This document shows, piece by piece, positions 52,326 to 62,343 of a DNA stretch of 64,000 nt. Within the stretch, counting starts at the first letter, position 1. Each line of letters starts with the position of its first letter. Below the pieces are notes generated by a model, which was given only the letters and a program-made list of their open reading frames with translations, was not told where the DNA came from and ran no database searches. This stretch comes from Adiantum capillus-veneris. Taxonomy: Eukaryota > Streptophyta > Polypodiopsida > Polypodiales > Pteridaceae. A program made the translations under genes and the position numbers. The stretch spans positions 18,613,991 through 18,677,990 of the forward strand of contig CM043942.1 in assembly GCA_014529385.2 (NCBI GenBank), read 5' to 3'.

Positions 52326-53345
52326 ATGGCTAGATCTTCTGAGGAAGAAGAGTATTATATCAAGAGGTATGATGTCACAAATATCACAACATGGAAGCAC
52401 TATATGCTTGGTGTCTTGGTGAATAAGGGCCTTATATCACCATTGAAAGAGCACAGAGAGGGTGTTTACACTAATGATCAGTGGGAGGATCTTGATGCTC
52501 ATTCTGTGGCGACCATTTGCCTACACCTTGGTGAGTCAATTTTCTTTATGGTTATCGACAAGACTACTTCAAAGGATTTATCAGAGTCATTATGCTTAGC
52601 TTAAGATGGAAAGAGTGCCTTGAATAAGGTTTTTCTTATGAAAAAGCTCATGCATTTGAATATGAAAGAGGGAAGCAGTGTCACTTCACACTTAAATGGA
52701 TTCAACGGCTTGTTTACACAACTTACATCGAAGGGACTCAATTTTAATTATAAAATGAAATCTATTTCTTGCTATATTTCGTGTCTTCATCATGGAACAT
52801 GTTTAACACTACCATTAGTAGCTCCGCACTTGGTGGTAAGCTTGCTTTCAATTTAGGTACTAGTGCTTTGCTCATGAGAGATATTAGACGTCAATCTCTT
52901 GACACTATTGAGTATGGTGATGCATATATGGCTAGTGATGGTCGTCATAGGCAAAGAGGTCACAATCATAGTCAGTGTCTAAAATGATGGCAAGAATGCT
53001 TGTAGCAAGAGTCATGGACATGACCTGCAAACTTTAGAGTGCTATCATTGCCACAAGAAAGAGAATTTGAAGAATATCTCTGCATTTTGCAACCTAAAAA
53101 GGGTAGCCATTGTCAAATTTGACCCTCCTAAGAGAAATGTGAAAATCAAAGAAGCTCAATGTCTCCACCAATTGAGATTTTTCCTGATGTGTCACACCTG
53201 TCAGATAATATTCTCTGTTGACCTGAGTCCATATGAATTATTGGATCTTGATGAGTGTTATGTGAAAAATTGGATCATTGACTCAAGTGCTAGTTTCCAT
53301 GTTGCTCCTAATAGAGACTCAGCTCCCCAATTATGCTCCTATGTA
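52326..53345 (+). pseudogene. gag: B2 gag, zinc knuckle remnant and protease start
   Basis: MARSSEEEEYYIKRYDVTNITTWKHYML (52326 on) is a copia Gag start. LKEHREGVYTNDQWEDLDAHSVATICLHLGES follows, then in other frames MKKLMHLNMKEGSSVTSHLNGF. The knuckle near 53040 reads CYHCHKKENLKNISAFC (wrong spacing). The protease start reads NWIIDSSASFHVAP, catalytic Asp kept but Gly changed to Ser. Cut at about 53345, 25 bp before an LTR. Confidence 0.78.
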
Positions 53346-53370
53346 TAGTTCAGTCAAGCTAGGAAAATTG

Positions 53371-53562
53371 TGTTAGGGTTCATGCCAATTGGCCGGACAC
53401 CCATCATAATTTCATACTAGGCTTATCTCTATTCATTGGTCATATAGATCAATAAACAATAGTGAGGGATTCCAATCCTCATGTTGAGCTCCACCAACAC
53501 TTTGTGTTTGTTATTCTTCTCCCTTGCACTCCACATGCATTGCGCACTCACAAGTGGTATCA
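53371..53562 (+). repeat. Copia LTR (182 bp) with primer site
   Basis: From TGTTAGGGTTCATGCC (53371) to GCGCACTCACA (53552), followed by TGGTATCA (53555-53562), the start of the initiator tRNA primer site. An inverted copy lies at 57661-57841. This is best read as the 5' LTR of B3 or of a related family B element. Confidence 0.78.
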
Positions 53563-55019
53563 TAGGAAATTGGTTGCCGACAAGAGAGTTTCATTGTCAT
53601 GAGTGCTTTGTGCACTATTTTGTAGCCATTCTTTCGTGCTTATGGAGGATATTATTCAACCAAACTCATGTACTTTGATTGCACACACATTGGATTGATG
53701 TGTGCTTTTAACAAGATTTGAAGTAGGAAATTTGTAGCTATGTATGGAATTGCTAAGATCTTTAGCTTATGTCTAACTCATTTAGGAGTTGGTTTTGCTG
53801 AGATTTGGGACAATTTTGATGGGGTTATTCAATCCATAGTGTGGTAAACTAGTAAAATTTGGTTTTTTTCGTACATGTTTTTGGCTCAAAAAATGCATTT
53901 TTTGGCCATAATGTCCTCATACAAACTCAAATCTGCACAACCTAGGAGGCATTTTGAGGGTTGTGGGATATTTAGAACGTAATAATGGTGTCAATTTTAC
54001 CTGATTTTGATCACATGTTTTGCAGCAACTTGAACACCATCAGTATCCTCTACACACACTAACACATTGGTCTTGTGTTTTTGAAAAACACACACGTGCG
54101 CGTGTACGCACACACACACAAATCTCTTTGGCATTGAAGTAGTGGCATCATCTCTTTGGATTGCGACATCAACAAAGAATACTTGAGCTCGACGGCCTCG
54201 GCATAGAGTGCGAGAGAGTTGGTTTTCTCAACGTTGCGCATCGATGTCAACATTGGCACTAGATTCAACATCAACATACCATCTCCATACTGGCACATTG
54301 GTTTTTACAATATCTTACAGCCTGAAAAAAAATTTGAGAGTTATTGTTTGACTCCTTAGAGCCATGGTTGGCACAATTGTGGTTTGATTACATGATGCTT
54401 AGCTGTTGATGGCTGACATGCTACCAATTTTTCATCAGTTTGCTAGACACACGGGTCTACACAGCCCAACTTTTGTTGGCAAGCTTCCCACCCGAGGAGT
54501 TCACCTAATCAAAATGTAACGTATCACGTGAGTTGAACAGAAGGGTATTAAAGTTCTTGAAACTTACAGAAATATATATACAGAAGGGCATTATTTTTTC
54601 AAATTTGAAAAAAAATTACAGATTTTAAAGAAAAGGGTACATTATATTCTTAACAAAATTCACAAATAAGGGATTTTACAAACATGTCTTGAATGCACGT
54701 GATATGGTAGTTTTACACATAGTGAACCCCCCGAGGCTTCCCACTACACGTTTTTTATTCTTACACTTGCCAGGAGCCTACTATATGCGTGGCGTTTGTG
54801 GTTTGATTTTGCCTAGCCTAGTTGGCTACACTTGATAGGTTTTGTTAAACTTGATAGATTCTAGGTTAAGTGTGGGATTTTTGAATAGTGACTGCTTCTC
54901 TTTTTGGAGATTTATGTGTATGGATATGCATGATTAGTACCTTTGTGTGCTTGAGCTCTATTGAAAGTAGTTTTTACTCCTCGTAGGGAGCTCACTTGGC
55001 TCTCATCGGCACCTGTTTG
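53563..55019. other. Non-coding interval after the copia LTR
   Basis: No coding domain on either strand. A short CA run with alternating purine-pyrimidine sequence (about 54090-54120, 'acacacgtgcgcgtgtacgcacacacac') could adopt Z-DNA. Part of this may be leader of B3 and part an unrelated insertion (53860-54850). Confidence 0.45.
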
Positions 55020-55650
55020 AGCGCATGTCTTGCGATGTTGCAGTGAAAATTTTTCATTTTGGATGTATACTGCGTTATGGATACTACAATTGTACCTCAT
55101 TGTGGACCCCATTTTGGCTTGTTTTGGTAGTCCATGCCATTTTTGAGACTCGATCCGAAAGAGCCCTTTCTGAGATTATGGCTAGTCAACTTTGCATAAC
55201 CTTTTTGAGGGTCATTAATTAAGGTTTTGTGAAGCCAAATACTAGGTGCTAGGTTACCTGGATTAGGTTGCTAGAGATCCTCATTTGTGGCCATGCCATA
55301 GGACATGTATAGCTAGGTACAAGTGCTTTGACGCCTAGTTGGTAGTATTTTGATAGTTTTTTTAAGTAGTATATGCCAATTTATGCCCAGTCAACACTCT
55401 TTTGTTGGTTTATGCATTGTTTTTGCTCATTTTTTCTTGATATTTTGATATCTATATAGAGGAGACTATACCCAATTTTTCCCACGGGTCCTCTATTTTC
55501 TCACCACACTATTTTGCATTGACATTGTTGTGGTTTGCATTGAGTTTCTAGTTGACATTTCATATTCAACATAAGAGACTGCTGAAATTTTTACAAAACA
55601 AATTCCATAAGTTTTGAGCATTACTCTCTTGCATTCACCTCTTGTCAATA
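55020..55650 (+). repeat. B3 untranslated leader (shared with B2)
   Basis: Similar to 51770-52325 and ends exactly at the gag ATG of B3. Confidence 0.6.
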
Positions 55651-56040
55651 TGGCTAGATCTTTTGAGACATTTGATGGCACAAAATTCGATATATGGAAG
55701 CAGAGAATGCTTGATGTTCTAATCAACAAAGGACTTGCAATGCCATTGAAAGAGCGCAAAGAGGGTTTATACACTAACGATCAGTGGGAAGAGCTTGATG
55801 CTCGTGCCATGGCAACTATTAGGTTGCATCTTGGCGAGTCTATATTCTTCATAATCATGGACAAGACCAATGCTATTGAACTGTGGGAGTATTTATCCTC
55901 AACATGGGATGGTAAGAGTGAGTGATTCAAATGAAGAAGCTTATGCATCCTAACATGAAAGAAGGTAGTAGTGTTAGTTTACCCCTTTGCAAGTTTAATG
56001 GTGGGTTTACTCAATTAACATTAAAGGGACTTAATCTCAG
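55651..56040 (+). pseudogene. gag: B3 gag N-terminal part
   Basis: MARSFETFDGTKFDIWKQRMLDVLINKGL...KERKEGLYTNDQWEELDARAMATIRLHLGESIFF...WEYLSSTWDGKSE, the best-preserved family B Gag, stopped by TGA at 55923-55925. It continues in other frames as MKKLMHPNMKEGSSV to about 56035. Zinc knuckle and protease active site are deleted. Confidence 0.8.
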
Positions 56041-56179
56041 GGGGTCACTTAGCAATTATGTGACTATCACGTGATTGTAGCAAAATTGGTTGTTAAATTT
56101 TATTTTTCTCAAATTTTCACATACAAAAGGGTACTATAAAATGGAATCGGAAATAAAATTACATATTGAATAGGAAGAT

Positions 56180-57301
56180 GTTGTATTAAGCTAGGTGATT
56201 CTCATCAGCTTGAGATATGTGGCATTGGAGATGTGAAGTTGTGTATGCATAATGGTACTCAGTTCTACTACGAGGTGTTAGACATGTGCTAAAGCTAAGT
56301 AAGAGCTTGGATTTAGTAGGACAACTTGATGATCTTGGATACACTACAATGTTTGGCCATGGTTCTTAGATTATTAGAAAAGTCTTGGTCATGCTCAAAG
56401 GCCAAAAGTCTAGCTCATTATATTTCTTGTATGTCTCTTTTGTGAAAGAGAATTCTATCTATGTAGCAGAGCTACCTTCTACCGAGTTGTGGCATAGATA
56501 TCTTGGTCATATGAGATGGAAGGGAATGAAGCAGTTACAACATTTTGGATATATCCTTGTGTTAAAGTATGTTAATTTTAGCTTATGTGAGCACTTCAGA
56601 TACGAGAAACAGACTAGGATTACCTCATCACCATTTCACGAGAAGTTAGAAAATCACTATGAGGGCCTATGCTGCATAAGTCTCTAGGGGGAATTATATT
56701 TCTTAACGTCCATAGATAACTCTACTCAAAAGGTGTGGTTCTACCTCTTGAAGAGGAGAGACAAAGTCTTTAGAGGTTCCTAGTTATAGTCGAGAACCAA
56801 TCAAGCAAGAAGTTGAAGGCTTTGTGCACTGACAAACAGGGGAGAGTATGCTAAGTTCAAAAATTTATATAGAAAAAGAGGAATTTGGTGGTAGCTTACT
56901 ACACCCTACACACTTGTTCAAAATGTATTTTTTGAGTGTGTGAATATATTCAAGAGAGGGTCACTTCCATGCTATTTATGGAAAATTTACCTCAAGAGTT
57001 TTGGGGAGAGGCAGTTATGACAGCGGTGCATATAATCAATAGTTTTCCTAGTACACCATTGAACTATAAGATTTCACAGAAGATGTGGACAGACAAGAAG
57101 TCTAATCATGACAGATTACGTGTATTTGGGTGTAAGGCATTCTCACGTGTGCCTAAAGAGCTTAGAAATAGCTAGACCCCAAGTCACACAAATGCATCTT
57201 TATTGGCTTTGGTGTAGATGGAGAGATGGGCTATCGTCTCTAGCACCCAGATTATTGGAGAGTTAGTCACATGTCACGAGTGATCTACAATGAATTAGAC
57301 A
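56180..57301 (+). pseudogene. B3 protease tail, GAG-pre-integrase and integrase
   Basis: GDSHQLEICGIGDVKL (about 56198) is the protease C-terminal part. SLYFLYVSFVKENSIYVAELPSTELWHRYLGHM (56415-56515) is the GAG-pre-integrase domain. Integrase pieces are YFLTSIDNSTQKVWFYLLK, MLFMENLPQEFWGEAVMTAVHIINSFPSTPLNYK (56970-57070) and RLRVFGCKAFSRVPKEL. It ends near VIYNELDK at 57300, where the strand switches. Confidence 0.8.
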
Positions 57302-57660
57302 AGTAAGTAGCCCAAACACTGAAGTTGTTTCATTTCTTTTTGACTCATATGACCAAGTCGGCTATGCCACAACTTGGTAGAAGGTAGCTCAATAACATAA
57401 TTGGAATTTTCTTTCACAAAAGAGACATACAAAGAGTATAACAATCTAAACTTTTGGCCCTTCAAGATAGCAAACATTTCCTTGCAAATCATCCAAGAAC
57501 CATTTCCAAAAGCTATAGTATAGCCCAAACCATCAAGTTGACTAGTTCACACTAAGACCTTAGTCAAATTTGGCACATGTTTCAAAGCATAAACTCAATT
57601 TTGTTACACGTAAAAATCTTCACAGCTCGAATGCCAGAAATGTTAAGTTGATATGAATTT
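57302..57660 (-). pseudogene. B4a: inverted GAG-pre-integrase fragment
   Basis: Minus frame 57528-57295 reads SLYVSFVKENSNYVIELPSTKLWHSRLGHMSQKEMKQLQ, the same domain as 56415-56515 but on the opposite strand. It joins B3's plus-strand integrase at about 57301 and the inverted LTR at 57661. Confidence 0.8.
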
Positions 57661-57858
57661 TGAGTGCGTAGTGTGTGAAAAGTTCAAGGGAGAAGAAGAG
57701 CATGTAGAAATTGTTGGTGGGGCTCATAATCAAGATTGGAATCCCTTACTATTCCTTGTTGATCTATATTACAAATTAATAGAGATAAGGTTAGTACCAT
57801 CATTATGATGAATGTCCGGCCAGTTGGCCTGAATCCTAACAATCTCCCACTTGAAGGC
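57661..57858 (-). repeat. B4b 3' LTR (about 181 bp) with polypurine tract
   Basis: On the minus strand TCAAGTGGGAGAT (57854-57842) is a typical copia polypurine tract. TGTTAGGATTCAGGCC starts the LTR at 57841, running to CGCACTCA at 57661. It matches the plus-strand LTR at 53371-53552 along its length. Confidence 0.8.
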
Positions 57859-57959
57859 CAATGTGGCCCAAGTGGCTATAGGTGTAAGTATCTACATCTG
57901 TATGACCATGAAGCAATTTTATGAATTCACCCTACACCCATCATCTCATTGCAATGTGC

Positions 57960-58480
57960 AAACCTTTTTTAGGGTAGTCTCTTGGTGAGAACATTTCTAG
58001 GGTTTTCATCCATATGAACCTTGACTAGCTCAATGTGCTTGCTAGCCAATATGCCGTGCATCACATTATAATAGACTTCTATGTGTTTTAACTTGGATTG
58101 AAAAGCAAGGTTCTTTGATAGGGCAATTGCACTCTGGCTATCAAAATGCAACATTGGATTTTAAGGAATGCCAAGATCTCCCATAGGGAAAGCTAACCAC
58201 ACAGCTTCCTTCGTAGCATCAAAAATTGCCACACAATCTGCCTTTGTGGTGGAAGATGACGATCAGTTCTAGAGACATGATCTCCAACTCCAACAAAAGG
58301 AAAACATAGATAGATGTGGATCTTTGACTAACCTCCATGCAACCCACATAATCTGCATCCGTGCAACCCACAATGGATGCATCATTATTCCCAAAGTGTA
58401 AGCACTTTTGTGTCATACCTTTTAGATATCTCAAGCTGTGCTTCACCAGACCCTTGCAAGGAAGGTGGGCATGCAAGGAC
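57960..58480 (-). pseudogene. B4b copia RNase H
   Basis: Minus frame 58476-58219: KHSLRYLKGMTQKCLHFG...GCTDADYVGCMEVSQRSTSIYVFLL, then frame 58154-57969: LHFDSQSAIALSKNLAFQSKLKHIEVYYNVM...DENPRNVLTKRLP. These are the standard copia RNase H motifs (DADYAG, RSTSGYVF, DSQSAI.L..N...H.RTKHI). The stop and about 100 bp lead to the polypurine tract at 57854. Confidence 0.85.
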
Positions 58481-61400
58481 CTTTACCAAACGAGGCATGA
58501 CTACCACCAAAAGGGCGTGTGTAGGAATTGAGCAAATTTTGCTTCTGCATGGATGTCCAAAACCAGTTGTAGCAAGTGGCATGAGCTTCTCTTTCCCTTC
58601 TGGTGCTGCCTGCGAGAAATGGACCATGTCTAAGTTTGTTGTCCCACTTTTGGTGAAAAAGCGGTACCCTATTTTGGGCAACCTCCCTTGCTAGGAGCTA
58701 AATCCCATGGTTGACTCTGGCTTGTGGGCCATTATGCAAGTGAAGACCATGCTAAGAACCTCAACTCCGACTTGTGGGGTGATTATCCAAGGCATGCAAA
58801 AATAAAAACTTTTCTATGCAAGGCATGCAGAAAGTCTGAAATGTTTGAAACTACAAAACTTTGGTGGTGGTCAAGAAGCGCCATGGGCATGTCGAGGTTC
58901 ATGGGATCGGTAGGTATAGATTTTGCAAGCTTTGACTTGGATTGCAAATTGTGCAAGGCCCTTGGCAGTTCAAAGTAGAAATTCTATATTATAAAAACAC
59001 AACAGATTTAATATATGAACCAAGCAGTAATATCTGACAAAGAGGTTTTCTTCTTGATTGAGATCCATTCAATTATTATGACGATAAGGCAACTTGGCAC
59101 AATTCCTTCATGAGGTACAAAGTTGATCTTTTCAGAATATACTTGATAGATGTAGCATGTAGTGGACATGTATGCTACCATGGAAGTTTTTCCATAATGG
59201 TGCAATTTACCTATTGAAGGCACAAGCAAGGCCTATGGAAATTACCATAAACACCATGAGATTTCTTTTGAGTTATAAATTCCCTCTGCTTTGTTTTTCT
59301 AATGGCCTATAAAGGAAATTGTTTAAGATCCTATGCAGGCCACTTAGACAAACAAGGTCATTTAATGTGAGCAAGCTCTCCCCAACAAGGATTGCGGTGG
59401 GTACTATATTCCGGCTTGATTTGGGAAACATTACATGCCAGGGCAATGGTCCCTTGAGCCCAAGTTCTATAGGTGTTACTCCCAAGGAGGGTGAAGACAC
59501 TCAAAGTCATTTTTCCCTACATAAAAGGTATTGGTGCATCCAACAAGCTTCCAGGTACTCATTTTCTATTTTCAATTTCAATTTTGAATTGTTTCTGCAA
59601 TGATTATCATCCAAGGGATACACATACGCTTCCAAAACCTAGTTTGATTCTCGTTACAGCAAGGTTGTGACTAGATTTAGCAATTTCCATTTGTCTGCAT
59701 GGATTTGAAAGTAGGATTGATCATTACTTTTACAATTGCACATGCATAGGAATTATGCATGTGTCGTATGCTTGAAGTTTGCAAAATTAGGTTTCTACAT
59801 GCCAAGATGCATTGTTATTTTCCAGTTTGTAAGACATTCAAGGAAAGCATGGCTTGCATTCAATTACAACAAGGCTGTAAGTCGATTGGGCCATAGATCT
59901 CATGGTCAATATTTATTTTCATATGTCCTATGTGTGTGGTCAAGTAGAGGGGAAAAGTAAAGCTTACAAGAGCACGACTCCCTACCTATGTATATGCATT
60001 CAGTTCATAATCACTTCTCAACAATTATAGCTTGGTAGAGTGTAGGCAAAAGAAGTAGATCAAGCACATTGAAAGCACAATCATGCCACAAGATACTACA
60101 TTTTTTGATGCCAAGGGCGGTGGTCACAAAAAAATGGTAAGGACCTTAAATTTAAGTTTCCTTTTTGAACTTCTTCCATCTTTAAGATTTTCTACAATGC
60201 AAACTTGACAAGCAAATGTTGCTTCGGTCAAGTGAAGTTTGGTAGTTAAATGAATTCAATAGCTAATTTGCTTGAGCTATCTATTTTGATATTGAGTAAT
60301 CTCTTCATTCTCAATAAGCTGCATGATTTGGCAAGGTCGATTCTCTATGCAAGGTCGACAAGGTCAATTCTCTTTTGCTTTGACATTTGTGTGTCAATTA
60401 TTATCTATGAGCACTCAGGCTGTGTTAAGTCGCACCTTGTCATGAACTTATGCAAAGCAAGGCTTCACTTTAGGACATACTGCACATAAGCTTCCAAAGT
60501 CTAAAATATGCTATTAGCATACAAAATTGGGGAAACTTGGCACACGTCTACCTGTTCTTTATTGGAGGTCGATATGAATCAAGCCACAAGGGCATACAAG
60601 GTACATCAAATACCTCTAAATTTCTCAGCATATATGGCTCCAAGACAGCTCCAAACAAAGGCAAATGTTCTCAGAGGGGTGACAAGGCTAGCCAATTTCA
60701 AGTTTTTCTTGTTTTTTGTGTTAAACCTTTAAATTGGACATGTTTTTTGGTTGTATAAAGTAAGTGCTTTGACAATTTTAATGAGAAGCACGAAATCCAT
60801 TCGGTGCCAAGTACTATCCATTGACTTAGGATCAAGGATAATGGCACATAGATTTGATAAATTGGCAATACTAGGATATAAGCTCACAATTATGTTTGTC
60901 AACAACAAACTGTGATGTATCCATGCCATTAAAAATCGTGCAAGGCATGTATGCTACCGGCTCAAATGGTTGAGACCCTGATTAAGACCAAGGGCTTATC
61001 ACACTATTTTTCTGATATGCATGTATGGCATGCCCATATTGTGGAAGTATTCCACTAAAGCATGGTTTACGCTTCTGCTATAGCATCATCTACTCTGTTC
61101 AAAAAGAGTTGAATATGCTTAGTTGCAGCACTGATTGTGTCTCTTGGAGTGGTTATTGTAAGGGTATGACCTAGCTGATATACAATCACTCCATAGGTGT
61201 TGAGGGTCACAATTTGATCTCATCACAATTGTACTTTCAAAGAAAAAATTTGCACTCTACCAAGGGGTAGTGAAAAAGTTGAGCTTCTTAAGTTGATTTC
61301 AAGCACTATTAGACATGATAGACTGTGTTACACCATAACTACTAATTTGAGTAGTTTTCATATAGAGTCTAACCAAGGGGTTTAACATTCCAAATATCAA

Positions 61401-62129
61401 CCAAGGGGTTTCGATTGCAAAGGCAACACCTAGGGTTACAAGTACAATACTGATGATTTTTACTAATCTTTCAATTACTATTGCTAGGCCTTTTCAGGTA
61501 GGAGATTTCCTCGTGTGCATTTGACTATGAGTAAGTGAACACTATGTTCAACCTCCATGTATGCATCTAATTTGGTTTATTTTTATTTTTGAATATGCTT
61601 TGATTGATTTTTCCAAGTGGATGTATAACCTTCAATGCTTTCATCCACTTTGCTCCTCAGAAACATGACAAGGTCATGTAGGACCAAATAATTTTGGGAT
61701 ATAGTATCCTAGATACATTTCTGCATTATGCAATTAAGGGCCTACATGGTAGAGTTTTATTTGGCTTATGTTGTCACAAGAGGAGCAACATGGTCCAGGA
61801 AGTCATGGAGTTCGGTTTAGCTAGTGTAGAGCAAGGATAACGAGGGCCCTCTCACTCATGTCGTAGTGTGTCTAGAGTTTTCTCCACACACAAGTACATC
61901 GCGTACTTATAGGATGTTGTTTTTTTAGACATCCTTATCTGAGACATATTCCATGTGGAGAATATGAGTCACTGGGACTGACATTGGCACCTGTTAGTTC
62001 AATTATGTGTCATGACAAAGTCCCCTGGTGCTAGTCAAATGCATTTATTAGACCATTTTGGGCACATCGTATCAGGAACAATTACATTGACAAAAAATTA
62101 TCAAATACCTAGTCAAACTTGATACCAAT
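58481..62129. other. 3.6 kb without recognised gene
   Basis: Read on both strands; short frames at 58377-58694, 58724-58978 and 59319-59603 show no domain and often overlap equally long frames on the other strand. Recurrent 'aaggcatgca' words occur at 58785-58830 and a short duplication 'gcaaggtcgattctctatgcaaggtcgacaaggtcaattctc' at about 60330-60375. No LTR, tRNA or other RNA gene was identified. Confidence 0.5.
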
Positions 62130-62342
62130 TGTTGGAATTAGGGTTGCAGAGAAACACACACAGCTTGGAGAAGACGAAGGAAGCTCAAGGCACACAATAG
62201 AGAGTGTATTACTTAGTGTGCAATGGAAAGATAGATAGCCCTAGAGTGATGGGCGTATATACAATGCACGGGGGAAAAAACCTCCTAAAGAGGGAAAAAA
62301 TGCCCCGGCGGTCCTAGTGTGTTCACACACATCACTACCACA
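62130..62342 (-). repeat. Inverted copia LTR (family C, 213 bp) next to C2
   Basis: Reverse complement of the C1 5' LTR: on the minus strand TGTGGTAGTG begins at 62342 and AATTCCAACA ends at 62130, followed (leftward) by ATTGGTATCA, the first bases of the primer site. The next base on the right, 62343, is already inside the C2 gag region on the plus strand, so the LTR and the coding region point in opposite directions. Confidence 0.88.
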
Positions 62343-62343
62343 T

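Noticed and set aside
58377-58694. Opposing 100-codon frames on both strands
   Set aside because: No recognisable domain; the minus frame overlaps the true RNase H frame only at its end.
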